A stretch of 64,000 nucleotides of DNA from Armatimonadota bacterium (GTDB taxonomy: Bacteria > Armatimonadota > Fimbriimonadia > Fimbriimonadales > Fimbriimonadaceae), in NCBI GenBank assembly GCA_018268375.1, contig JAFDWS010000004.1:1-64000 (forward strand). The letters run 5' to 3'. A program made the translations under genes and the position numbers. Shown here piece by piece: positions 1-8,074 of this stretch. Below the pieces are notes generated by a model, which made no database searches, was not told where the DNA came from, and saw only the letters and a list, made by a program, of their open reading frames with translations. The first letter of the stretch is position 1; each line of letters opens with the position of its first letter.

Positions 1-34
1 CGAGGAAGCCGGCGGAAAGGTCGAGCTCAAGTAG
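1..34 (+). CDS. rplL: 50S ribosomal protein L7/L12, C-terminal end only
   Basis: An open frame enters from the left edge (codons from base 2) and ends EEAGGKVELK then TAG at 32-34. This matches the conserved C-terminus of ribosomal protein L7/L12, the stalk protein that recruits translation GTPases. Only ten residues are visible, so the call rests on that motif plus the strong terminator just downstream. In many bacteria rpoB follows rplL; here a pseudopilin gene does. Confidence 0.75.
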   Translation, partial: EEAGGKVELK

Positions 35-58
35 TTCGCTACCCTTTCAAGCCACTTA

Positions 59-96
59 CGGGCTGCCACCTTTGGGTGGTGGCCCGTTCTTGTTCT
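59..96 (+). terminator. Rho-independent terminator after rplL
   Basis: A 12-bp stem (59-70 with 75-86, two G-T pairs) closes a TTTG loop and is followed by the T-rich tail GTTCTTGTTCT. It lies 24 bases after the rplL stop and separates the ribosomal operon from the pseudopilin gene. Confidence 0.85.
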
Positions 97-294
97 AGGG
101 CTGGCCACTATAAGTTCGGGCCACAAATATTTCTTATATAAATCCTATTAGCGAACCCTAACAAATCTATAACTCTTGCCAACCCTTGCAGTCAAACATA
201 CCGGTTCTCATGACCCTTGTGACCGGCCATCGGCAAAACCGGACAATTAGAGGTCTGCAACCGTATACTTGGGCTCCTTAGGTGCAAACATCTC
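97..294. other. Intergenic region, AT-rich leader
   Basis: About 200 bases without a gene. Positions 127-150 are distinctly AT-rich (TTCTTATATAAATCC) compared with the GC-rich surroundings and could carry an upstream promoter element. The better-placed -10 candidate is at 264-269. No small RNA or riboswitch fold was recognised. Confidence 0.4.
264..269 (+). promoter_or_regulatory. Candidate -10 (TATACT) for the first pseudopilin gene
   Basis: TATACT lies 25 bases before the ATG at 295, implying a leader of roughly 18 bases. No clear -35 is seen. Confidence 0.4.
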
Positions 295-1089
295 ATGAAA
301 AAGCGAGCTTTCACCCTCATTGAATTGCTCGTCGTGATCGCGATCATCGCGATCCTGGCGGCAATCCTCTTCCCCGTCTTCGCCAAGGCCAAGGAGGCAG
401 CTAAACAAACGCAGTGCCTTTCGAACGCCAAGCAGATGGGAACAGGCCTCTACATCTATCTGACGGACTCCGACGACACGCTTCCGATGGCGAACTACAA
501 CGCCAAGTACGTCGGACCACCGTACACGATCTTCTCTTGGCAGAAGGGTGCTGGCGTCGCTGGCTTGAACTGGGCAGACATCTTGATGCCCTACGTGAAG
601 AACGTCCAAGTCTTCAAGTGTCCGGGCGATTCGACCGGGTTGAACCACGACCCCCAGCCTAATGGGCCGACGGTTCCTGGCGAAATCCTGTCGTACGCCT
701 TGAATTACTACTTCTTTAAGCTGGACCACTTCGTTGACGATGGCAACGGAAACGGTGGTCAAACTATGTTCCGTGGCGGCTTGACCGGTGGCAACATGGG
801 CGAGATCACCACGCCAGCCAGCAAGATCTTCATCACCGAGTCCGGGAGCAACTCAAGCTATGAGCTGATCAATCCCAATCGGGCGCTGACACCCTCGGGC
901 CAGCCCATCTTGAACCGTCACAACGATGGTTCAGTGTATGTCTACGCAGACACACACGCGCATTACCACAAGATGCCGAACTGGTGGGCGAACTACACGA
1001 AGGCACAGTGGAGCGACGTCGTCTTCGCGGAAACCTTGCCTTGTCCGCAGTGGTTCCCCTACATTCAAGACGGCTCCGAGAAGTGGTGA
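295..1089 (+). CDS. Prepilin-type N-terminal cleavage/methylation protein (type II pseudopilin family)
   Basis: 264 residues. The N-terminus [14 protein letters not shown] is a class III signal: a short positive leader, then F+1, E+5 and a hydrophobic helix ending [15 protein letters not shown]. The residue before F is Ala rather than the usual Gly. The rest is a secreted domain with aromatic and glycine-rich stretches. Near the C-terminus H-X9-D-T (around residue 203) replaces the usual H-X9-D-G of these proteins. Such proteins are exported through type II secretion or type IV pilus machinery and occur in many copies in Armatimonadota and Planctomycetota. A paralogue starts at 1825. Substrate or surface role is unknown. 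Confidence 0.9.
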   Translation: MKKRAFTLIELLVVIAIIAILAAILFPVFAKAKEAAKQTQCLSNAKQMGTGLYIYLTDSDDTLPMANYNAKYVGPPYTIFSWQKGAGVAGLNWADILMPYVKNVQVFKCPGDSTGLNHDPQPNGPTVPGEILSYALNYYFFKLDHFVDDGNGNGGQTMFRGGLTGGNMGEITTPASKIFITESGSNSSYELINPNRALTPSGQPILNRHNDGSVYVYADTHAHYHKMPNWWANYTKAQWSDVVFAETLPCPQWFPYIQDGSEKW

Positions 1090-1105
1090 GCTGAAGAAAT
1101 CAGTC

Positions 1106-1726
1106 CTACTTGGACTGAAACTTGAAATTGGTGCCCGGCATGAGTCGGGCACCATTGCTTTGCGAGCTTGAACCCGGCCTGCCCTTCTGGCCCCAGAACC
1201 CCACGCCTTCGATCGTTGCATCCTGGTTCACGCCTTTAGCCTTGTCGGTTGGATGGAACCTAGCTTCCAAATCTGCGCGCGACGCTGCAATTTCCTTCTC
1301 CAAGGGGCTGCCCTTGCAAAGCTCGGGGTCTGGCACCTCGACCACCGTAGTCGCCCCGGAAGGACTCTCAAGCGTCAAGAAATAGTCACCGTCTCGCCGC
1401 TTGATGATGCTCTTCACGTGCGCCTTGAGCCGCCAGACTTGGTTTTCCAACGGCTCGATCCGCTTGTCCTGAAAGTCCGCCGAAGAAATGTCGTCGGCCA
1501 AACCTGCAGGACGCTGAAGCTTCATGAGTTCTTCGATCGTGATGTCCCGAGCGGTCATATTGATCCTCGAAGCGCCCGCGTCTAGACCATGCTTGACGGC
1601 CACCCGTGACGGCTTACTGCCTTTTACGGGGGCAGGGACAGCCGAAACAGGCGCCTTTGCTGGCTGGCAAGCGACCAAAACAAAGGGCAGTGTGGGCCAA
1701 AGCAGAACTTTAAGTGCTCGTGACAT
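1106..1726 (-). CDS. Predicted lipoprotein with OB-fold-like domain
   Basis: 206 residues from the ATG at 1726, preceded by GGAG at good spacing; this start puts a signal peptide first. MSRALKVLLWPTLPFVLVAC is a lipoprotein signal with lipobox LVAC, so the mature protein should be anchored at Cys20. After a Pro/Ala-rich linker, residues of about 75-190 contain DGDYFLTLESPSG, VVEVPDPELC and EGVGFWGQ, a pattern seen in small OB-fold-like bacterial proteins of unknown function. The OB-fold reading is inference from spacing and composition. It lies tail to tail with the first pseudopilin (16-base gap) and is divergent from the second. Confidence 0.75.
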   Translation of the reverse strand: MSRALKVLLWPTLPFVLVACQPAKAPVSAVPAPVKGSKPSRVAVKHGLDAGASRINMTARDITIEELMKLQRPAGLADDISSADFQDKRIEPLENQVWRLKAHVKSIIKRRDGDYFLTLESPSGATTVVEVPDPELCKGSPLEKEIAASRADLEARFHPTDKAKGVNQDATIEGVGFWGQKGRPGSSSQSNGARLMPGTNFKFQSK

Positions 1727-1805
1727 CGTATGCTCCATGAAGTTACTTGAAACAGACGCTCGCAAGTTCTCACTCTTTCGCCAGACGTCTAGGTTTTGAA
1801 AACCC

Positions 1806-1811
1806 TAATCT
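1806..1811 (+). promoter_or_regulatory. Candidate -10 (TAATCT) for the second pseudopilin gene
   Basis: TAATCT lies 13 bases before the ATG at 1825, inside the stretch that would be coding if translation began at the upstream TTG (1747). It therefore favours the shorter start. Confidence 0.3.
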
Positions 1812-1824
1812 TTCTGGAAAACGT

Positions 1825-2505
1825 ATGGCATTCACCCTCATCGAAATATTAGTGGTGATCGCCATCATTGCCATCATTGCCGCCATTCTCTTTCCAGTGT
1901 TCTCCCGGGCAAAGGAGGCTGCCAAACAGTCTTCGTGCCTGACCAACTTGAGACAGATCGGACTGGCTGTCGGCATCTATGCTTCGGATTCCGACGACAC
2001 TCTGCCGCCAGCTGAGACCAGCGGCTCCCAGCCTGTCCTCTGGGGCGATCTGACCTATCCCTATACCCGGGATTTTGCTTTGCTGAACTGCCCGTCCGAT
2101 GCCGCCCACCTTCAGTTCGGCACAGATCGCACTACCCAGTCTTGGAGCTACAACTACGCGTTCAATGGCGTCCTTGACGACACGGACACGGTCATCGGGG
2201 TAGCCGGGGCTCCGAGCGGCGAAATCAAGAAACCCGCTGACACGATCGAGTTCACGGAAGGCTGGCCGCTGGCGGCCGACCCCGGCCAAGGCAACGGCGA
2301 GGGCCGACACGTGGTCGACTGGGTCTGGGGAGAGCGCGACAAAGTGCGTCAAGCGCGAGACGACGGCAACCCGCGCCACAATGGCCATTTCAATTTTGTC
2401 GCGTGCGACAGCCATGTGAAGAACCGAGGCAGAGTTCGAAAAGGCGACGGCACATTTGAAGGCGGCACTTTTGATGTCGAGTGGCTCCGAGACCCCGGCC
2501 CATGA
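1825..2505 (+). CDS. Prepilin-type N-terminal cleavage/methylation protein, second copy
   Basis: 226 residues from ATG 1825. It opens [26 protein letters not shown], followed by SRAKEAAKQ, close to the 295-1089 protein, with a DSDDTLP motif shared at the same distance. With this start there is no basic leader before F+1. An in-frame TTG at 1747 would add 26 residues including GKR just before MAF, so the true start is uncertain. The C-terminus has H-X9-D-S ([12 protein letters not shown]). Likely an exported pseudopilin. The PilZ gene begins 7 bases after its stop, so the two are probably co-transcribed. Confidence 0.85.
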   Translation: MAFTLIEILVVIAIIAIIAAILFPVFSRAKEAAKQSSCLTNLRQIGLAVGIYASDSDDTLPPAETSGSQPVLWGDLTYPYTRDFALLNCPSDAAHLQFGTDRTTQSWSYNYAFNGVLDDTDTVIGVAGAPSGEIKKPADTIEFTEGWPLAADPGQGNGEGRHVVDWVWGERDKVRQARDDGNPRHNGHFNFVACDSHVKNRGRVRKGDGTFEGGTFDVEWLRDPGP

Positions 2506-2512
2506 ACCGATA

Positions 2513-3211
2513 ATGCCTGTTGGGCAAATGAGAATCATTCGGGACAAGCGGCTCGTATTCATGGACCGGGAACTGATCCGAGACCTCCTCTCTGATCTCT
2601 CGCACACCGGCGAGGCCGTCTCGGTTACCGCTCGGGATCTGCCCACCGGCACTCATGCCAAGGTCGACTCGGTCGCCGAAACTACCTTCACCATCCAGCT
2701 TCTCGGCGTCGTCCCTCGGGACTATGTCTCGCTGTCTTCCTGGCGGTTCGATGTCTTTCTTAAGGGTGCGAACCTGAGCTTTGCCACGATGGCGATGTCG
2801 CGAGGGTCAGAGGGTTCACTCGTCATGAGCCTCCCCGAGATGCTCGTCTCGGGCGATGGGCGCCAGTCTTACCGCATCACCGTAACGGAGAACTCAGTGC
2901 CGGTACGCTTGGAGATAGGAGAGTCGACCATCCCCGCAGAAATCATGGACGCTAGCATGGAGGGCGCCAAGATCAGGGCGGGCGAAGAACTTGAAAGCAC
3001 CCTGGGGATTGGCGACCGGCTGCTCGTCTCCGGCGAGAAAGGTGCGATCCGGTTTCGGAAGCCTGCGATCGTCGGCTGGGTACAGGACAACACGCTCGGC
3101 GTGGCGCTGCCAACTATTGAAAACGACTATGGGGACGAGGACACCTGGCACACCTTTGTCAAAAGCCTTGCCTATGACCATGTGGTCGCCAAGCTCAAAC
3201 GTTCGGCCTAG
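2513..3211 (+). CDS. PilZ-domain c-di-GMP receptor protein
   Basis: 232 residues from ATG 2513. Residues 117-121 (RQSYR) match the PilZ RxxxR motif, and 146-151 (DASMEG) match (D/N)xSxxG; together these bind cyclic di-GMP. The N-terminal half (about 1-110) is a beta-rich domain preceding PilZ, like the YcgR arrangement. It probably changes conformation when c-di-GMP is bound and acts on a partner, possibly the pilus or secretion machinery, given the pseudopilin gene immediately upstream (inference). Start alternatives are ATG 2528 and a TTG at 2456. Its TAG interlocks with the infB stop in CTAG at 3208-3211. Confidence 0.88.
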   Translation: MPVGQMRIIRDKRLVFMDRELIRDLLSDLSHTGEAVSVTARDLPTGTHAKVDSVAETTFTIQLLGVVPRDYVSLSSWRFDVFLKGANLSFATMAMSRGSEGSLVMSLPEMLVSGDGRQSYRITVTENSVPVRLEIGESTIPAEIMDASMEGAKIRAGEELESTLGIGDRLLVSGEKGAIRFRKPAIVGWVQDNTLGVALPTIENDYGDEDTWHTFVKSLAYDHVVAKLKRSA

Positions 3212-5127
3212 TTGACCTGGACAAGCTCGTAGGCTTCGACGATGTCGCCTTCTTTGAAGTCTTCCCAGCCCTCGAACTTGAGTCCACAGTCTTGACCGGC
3301 GATGATCTCCCGCACGTCCTCCTTTACATTGCGCAGCGAAGCCACCTTTCCCTGGTAGACCAACTCCGTACCTCTTTTGACCCGGACGCTGGCGTTGCGC
3401 GTGACGCGGCCGTCCGTGCAGTGCGATCCTGCGACCTTTCCTGCCTTGGAGAGTTTGAATGCGACCCGCACTTCCACCGTGCCCAGATACTCCTCCTGGA
3501 ATTTGGGCTCGAGCATGCCCTTGACCGCGTTCTCGATGTCTTCGAGCAGCTCGTAGATGATGTTATAGGTTCGGACTTCGACCTTTTGCCGCTCTGATTC
3601 GTTCTTCGCGCCTGGCTCGACCTTCACGTTGAAGCCGACGACGATCGCGTCCGCCGCGCTAGCAAGGAGAATGTCGCTCTCCGTCACCGTGCCAACGCCG
3701 GAGTGGATGACACGGACGTTGACCTCGTCGTTCTCGATCTTGTCGAGCATGCCGCGAACGGCTTCGACGCTTCCCTGCACATCAGCCTTCACGATGAGGT
3801 TCAGGTCTTTCACCTCGTCCTCTTCGTTACTCTTTCGGATGTCTTTGAGGCTGACGCGGCGTTTGGGCGAGAACATCGCCTTTGCTCGCTCTTCCGCGAG
3901 CCGCGAATCGGTCAGTTCTCGGGCTTCTCGCTCGTCCTTGGCCGGCTCCACCTTGTCGCCAGCTCCTGGCACCTCGTTCAATCCCAAAACCTCGACCGGC
4001 GTCGAGGGGCCCGCCGAAGCCATTCGCTCCCCTTGCCAGTCGGTCATCGCCTTGAGCTTGCCCCACGTGTTGCCCACGACGATCACATCGCCGACCTTGA
4101 GCGTCCCTTCCTCGACAAGCACTGTCGCGACGGGCCCACGGCCCTTCTCCAGCTTGGCTTCGATGACGACGCCCTCCAGAGTTCCACGAGGGTCGGCCTT
4201 CAGCTCCATGATGTCGGCCTGGAGCAAGATCATCTCGAGGAGATGCGGGACACCTTCTCCGGTGTGCGCGCTGACGGGGCAAACGATGACGTCTCCACCG
4301 TAGTCCTCGGGCACCAGCTCGTGTTGTGTCAGCTGCTGCTTCGCCTTGTCGACGTTCGCCTCGGGCTTGTCGATCTTGTTGATGGCGACGATGATGGGCA
4401 CGCCCGCGTTCTTCGCGTGGCTGATCGCCTCGACGGTTTGAGGCATGATGCCGTCGTCGGCGGCAATGACGAGGATGGCGATGTCCGTCACCTGCGCTCC
4501 GCGTGCCCTCATCGCAGTGAACGCGGCGTGGCCGGGCGTGTCCAAGAACGTGATGAGGCCTTCAGGCAGGGTGACCTGGTATGCACCGATGTGCTGCGTG
4601 ATTCCTCCGTGCTCCCTGCTGACGACGCTCGTCTTCCTGATGAAGTCGAGGAGGCTGGTCTTACCATGGTCAACATGGCCCAGGATCGTCACGACAGGCG
4701 GTCGCTTGAGCTTTTGGCCCGGCCCTGCAGGCTTCTTGGCGGCCGCCTGGGGTTTCGCGGCTGCAGCCTCTTCCCAACGGACCTTCTTGTTGAACGCCCC
4801 GACCAGCTTCTCCGCCACGTCAGGGGCGAGATTGGTCGTCAAGGTCGCCATCACCTTGACCTTGGTCATGAGCGTTTTAAGGACGTCTTTGTCAGGCAGG
4901 TTCAGCGCGGCCGCGATGTCTCTTGGAGTGGTCTTGCTAGGCGACAGGATGACGACGTCCTCGTCCCCGCCATACTCCTTGGCGAGTTCGGCGACGAGTT
5001 CCAGCGTCTCTTCGTCCGCTTCGAAGGCGTCGTTCACCACTGGCACTTCGAGTTCCTTCAGCGCCCGATGAACGGACGCCTCTTTCACCCGGTGCTTCTT
5101 GGCGAACTCGGCGACTTGAACCTGCAT
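3208..5127 (-). CDS. infB: Translation initiation factor IF-2
   Basis: 639 residues. IF-2 is a GTPase that brings initiator fMet-tRNA to the 30S subunit and promotes subunit joining. Residues 1-50 form the IF2_N helix-turn-helix segment ([20 protein letters not shown]). The G domain has G1 GHVDHGKT (150-157), G3 DTPGH, G4 NKID and G5 SAHTG, followed by the beta-barrel, linker helix and C-terminal fMet-tRNA-binding domain. The region before the G domain is short compared with the long N-termini of many IF-2 proteins. Neighbours are not the usual nusA/rbfA/truB. A two-component system lies 53 bases upstream on the same strand. Confidence 0.97.
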   Translation of the reverse strand: MQVQVAEFAKKHRVKEASVHRALKELEVPVVNDAFEADEETLELVAELAKEYGGDEDVVILSPSKTTPRDIAAALNLPDKDVLKTLMTKVKVMATLTTNLAPDVAEKLVGAFNKKVRWEEAAAAKPQAAAKKPAGPGQKLKRPPVVTILGHVDHGKTSLLDFIRKTSVVSREHGGITQHIGAYQVTLPEGLITFLDTPGHAAFTAMRARGAQVTDIAILVIAADDGIMPQTVEAISHAKNAGVPIIVAINKIDKPEANVDKAKQQLTQHELVPEDYGGDVIVCPVSAHTGEGVPHLLEMILLQADIMELKADPRGTLEGVVIEAKLEKGRGPVATVLVEEGTLKVGDVIVVGNTWGKLKAMTDWQGERMASAGPSTPVEVLGLNEVPGAGDKVEPAKDEREARELTDSRLAEERAKAMFSPKRRVSLKDIRKSNEEDEVKDLNLIVKADVQGSVEAVRGMLDKIENDEVNVRVIHSGVGTVTESDILLASAADAIVVGFNVKVEPGAKNESERQKVEVRTYNIIYELLEDIENAVKGMLEPKFQEEYLGTVEVRVAFKLSKAGKVAGSHCTDGRVTRNASVRVKRGTELVYQGKVASLRNVKEDVREIIAGQDCGLKFEGWEDFKEGDIVEAYELVQVN

Positions 5128-5180
5128 GTGCGCTGAGTTTTACCTGGAGAGCGTCGTTTCCCCTTGAGACGGCTCAGTGG

Positions 5181-5867
5181 TCACGGCGTCTGCAACTTGT
5201 AGCCGTAGCCCCGGACCGTCTGCAACATCGTGCCGGTGTTTCCGGGCAGCTTTTGTCTCAGGCGGTAGACGAAGACGTCCAGCGAATTGCTGCTGAACTC
5301 GATGTCGTAACCCCAAACCTCTTCAAAGAGCCTCTCTCGGCTCAAGGCGCGGCCCTTGTTCTGGGCCAGATAGGCCAGGAGCTCATACTCCTTGGTGGTC
5401 AAGCCGGCCGCTTCCCCGTTCACGAAAGCGTCCCTCGAGTCCTCGTCGATCATGAGGTCTCCCACCTCGATTCGCGCCGATCGCGGAGTTTCCACCTGAT
5501 ACTCTTGAACCCGGCGAAGTTGAGCCCTCACCCTCGCGATCAGTTCGCTCGGCTCGAACGGCTTAGTCAGGTAGTCATCTGCCCCGACTTCAAGTCCGAT
5601 GACCTTGTCCATCGCATCGGTCCTGGCGGTGAGCATGATCACGGGGAACCTCCACTTTGACCTCACTCTACGGCACAGACTGACACCGTCGACACCAGGC
5701 AAGCCGAGATCGAGCACCAGCAAGTCGGGGGCCTCCTTGACGATCTCATGGAGACCTTCCTCGCCAGACGAGCTTGTCCGCACCTCGTACCCTTGGGCAG
5801 AGAGGAGGCGGTCTAAGTTCTCGAGCAGGAACTTGTCGTCGTCAACTACAAGAATCTTTGCGCTCAT
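5181..5867 (-). CDS. OmpR/PhoB-family response regulator
   Basis: 228 residues. The receiver domain (1-115) has the acidic pocket D9-D11, phosphoacceptor D53, T80 and K102 in place. A winged-helix DNA-binding domain (about 130-228) ends in VYRLRQKL and TVRGYGYKL. Its ATG overlaps the stop of the kinase gene in ATGA (5864-5867), implying translational coupling to its cognate kinase. It is probably a phosphorylation-activated transcription factor. Targets are not evident from the window. Confidence 0.95.
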   Translation of the reverse strand: MSAKILVVDDDKFLLENLDRLLSAQGYEVRTSSSGEEGLHEIVKEAPDLLVLDLGLPGVDGVSLCRRVRSKWRFPVIMLTARTDAMDKVIGLEVGADDYLTKPFEPSELIARVRAQLRRVQEYQVETPRSARIEVGDLMIDEDSRDAFVNGEAAGLTTKEYELLAYLAQNKGRALSRERLFEEVWGYDIEFSSNSLDVFVYRLRQKLPGNTGTMLQTVRGYGYKLQTP

Positions 5868-7984
5868 GCTGATGCCTGCCTCAACGTGACCTTGAAGGTC
5901 GTCCCCTGCCCTAGCGTTGACCTCACACCGATCTTGCCTCCATGACCCTCAACAATACGGCGACAGCTGAAGAGTCCAAGCCCAAAGCCTTCGTTACGAT
6001 CCGAAGTGAAGGGCTCGAACAGCTTGTCGACAAGCTCCTTGCGGATTCCCTTGCCGCTGTCGGTGACCTCGATCTCAACCCCCGATTTCGTGTCCTTGGC
6101 TTTGACGACGAGGGTTCCACCGCCTGTGTTCATCGCCTGCACCGCATTGAGCACGAGGTTGACGAACAGGTGCTCCAACTGGTGAGGATCACCGAGCACA
6201 GGTGGAAGACACCGGCTCGGCTCCCAGACGACGGTGACACTCGCGATCCTGGTCTGCGCGCTAGTCAGTGCGAGGACCTTCAAAACGACGTCGTTGAGGT
6301 CGACCGGCTGCATCGCCACCATGCGGGGCTTCGCGTACGAGAGGAGCCTGTGCGCCAAAACGGAGAACCGGTCCAAGTGGCTCTTGACAGACGCGAGCGC
6401 CCGCTCCGGGCTTTCGACACCAAACCCCAGTTCCAGAGTGATCGAGGAAAGGATGTTCTTGATGTCGTGGGCGGTGCTTGCTGCCAGCGTCCCCACCACG
6501 CTCAGCTTCTCAGACTGAACAAGCTGCATCTGTGTGTCGCGAAGCTCGCGGTGGGTGCCTTCGAGTTCTGCCTGTAAGACCTTCGTGCCGACTACGAGAG
6601 ACACCTGGTCCAGCATGGCCTCCAAGAGCGTTTCATGGAACTCGTCCGCATCTTCAAGCGGCTGGTCAGAGCCCAAGACCAAGTAACCGACGCTCGTCTC
6701 CAGCTTTTTCAGGGGAACAAGGACGAGACGATCGGCGCTGACCAGCTTCCCCAACGCTGTGTTCCCCGCCGCCTCACATCGAGCCGGATTAGGGTCGCCG
6801 ACCCGCATCGCATACCCGCTGAATTTGTGGTCGCCTGACTCCTGCACGAGGGCGATGCCGTGATAGCCCAACACCCCGCAGAGCAACCTGACCTGCTCTC
6901 TGATCAATCCGTCGACGCTCGCTTGCGCTCCCAGTAGCTCAAACCCCTTGTTAACGGCCTGAAGGACTTCCCTTGTCTCTTTGAGCGTCCGCCGTTGTGC
7001 ATCAAGTGCGGACTCCTTCTCAGCAATCCTTTCGGAAATGTGCGCTTCTCGCGCCAGCTCAGCACTCACCCTCATCGCCATCATGGACATGAATTGCGTG
7101 TCCTCGTCGCCCAGGAGCTCCGTGGATTTGCCGTCAAGGATACAGAGTGTTCCGATCAAGTCGCCCTCGGGCGAACTGAGCGGGACACCGAGGTAACGCG
7201 TAAAGCCGTGGCGAGCGGGAAGCACAGTACACATCAAAGGATCGAGACTCGCATTCTGGACCTGGAACGGCTCGTTCGTTGAAAGGGCGAACTGGCAGTA
7301 GGAACTCGTCAGGTCGTTCCCCCTCAACTCACGAAGCGCCTCAATCGGGCTACTGACCGCCCTAAACTCCAGGAAGTCCTCCTTAAGGAGGGAGAGAACG
7401 GCGTTCGATCCGAAGAACTGGGCGACTTCGTCAACAACCTTCGAATAGACCTCGGATGGGTCGCTTCGATGAAAGGTGCTGACCGTGTAGAGCACGTCCC
7501 TCATGCGCCGGCTCCGACTTTCCTTTGAGGTGTCCAAAAAGGTCCAGAGTCGGCCAACGAGCTTTCCATCCATGTCCGTCACGGGCCCGGTGAACCTCCT
7601 GATCGTGCGCGGCGGCTCGCCAAGTAGCTCCAGTTCGTCCTCTTGCGTGTGGTAGGGGTCTCGGTAAACGAGGTCGAGGTTTCGCTCCCACTCTGCCATG
7701 TCCGGGATCAAGTGAGCGACCATCTGTCGCACTTCCAGCGCATCGGAGTGGACCACCTCTTGAATGTCGACGCCAAAGATCTCGCCGAAGCGGCTGTTGC
7801 AGGCGATGGTCTGGTGCTCGAGGTCCGTCAACATGACGCCCTGGTCCGAAGCCCTCAGCATGGCCGTCAACAAAGAGTTGGCGTCCCTTGAGACGACAGG
7901 TCGGATCGCGATATCGGGATCTTGCAAAAGGAGAGGCACCCTCAAGGAGTCTGGTTGTTCTGGCTGACCAGTTCTTGACTCCAT
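5864..7984 (-). CDS. Soluble PAS-GAF-GAF sensor histidine kinase
   Basis: 706 residues with no transmembrane segment, so a cytosolic sensor. Order: PAS (about 35-150; LTDLEHQTIACNSRFGEIFG), GAF (about 170-320; YLGVPLSSPEGDLIGTLCILDG), a helical linker, a second GAF-like domain (about 345-475), HisKA with H506 in STAHDIKN, and HATPase_c with N-box NLVLNAVQAM, G1 DSGKGI and G2 GFGLGL. Autophosphorylation at H506 should feed D53 of the regulator encoded by the overlapping downstream gene. The GAF domains suggest a small-molecule, redox or gas signal, but no haem or flavin ligand pattern was identified. Confidence 0.93.
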   Translation of the reverse strand: MESRTGQPEQPDSLRVPLLLQDPDIAIRPVVSRDANSLLTAMLRASDQGVMLTDLEHQTIACNSRFGEIFGVDIQEVVHSDALEVRQMVAHLIPDMAEWERNLDLVYRDPYHTQEDELELLGEPPRTIRRFTGPVTDMDGKLVGRLWTFLDTSKESRSRRMRDVLYTVSTFHRSDPSEVYSKVVDEVAQFFGSNAVLSLLKEDFLEFRAVSSPIEALRELRGNDLTSSYCQFALSTNEPFQVQNASLDPLMCTVLPARHGFTRYLGVPLSSPEGDLIGTLCILDGKSTELLGDEDTQFMSMMAMRVSAELAREAHISERIAEKESALDAQRRTLKETREVLQAVNKGFELLGAQASVDGLIREQVRLLCGVLGYHGIALVQESGDHKFSGYAMRVGDPNPARCEAAGNTALGKLVSADRLVLVPLKKLETSVGYLVLGSDQPLEDADEFHETLLEAMLDQVSLVVGTKVLQAELEGTHRELRDTQMQLVQSEKLSVVGTLAASTAHDIKNILSSITLELGFGVESPERALASVKSHLDRFSVLAHRLLSYAKPRMVAMQPVDLNDVVLKVLALTSAQTRIASVTVVWEPSRCLPPVLGDPHQLEHLFVNLVLNAVQAMNTGGGTLVVKAKDTKSGVEIEVTDSGKGIRKELVDKLFEPFTSDRNEGFGLGLFSCRRIVEGHGGKIGVRSTLGQGTTFKVTLRQASA

Positions 7985-8011
7985 TCTGAACGAGAGATGA
8001 ACACCTAAGAG

Positions 8012-8051
8012 GTTTCAAACAACGGAGCCCCGGTGGATACCACCGGGGCTC
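8012..8051 (-). terminator. Strong Rho-independent terminator for the 8075-9943 gene
   Basis: A perfect 12-bp inverted repeat (8025-8036 with 8040-8051, loop ATA) stands 24 bases past the stop. On the minus strand it is followed by CCGTTGTTTG. Confidence 0.85.
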
Positions 8052-8074
8052 GAGTTGTGTGACTAGAGTTTAGC

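Noticed and set aside
1747..1824. Longer TTG start for the second pseudopilin
   Set aside because: It would add a basic leader (GKR) but also an atypical 26-residue N-terminus and would place the -10 candidate at 1806 inside coding sequence. Kept only as an alternative.
3703..5136. Long plus-strand open frame across infB
   Set aside because: Antisense shadow of a confident infB gene. Its Arg/Leu/Asp/His-rich composition is what the reverse strand of a GC-rich gene gives; no domain.
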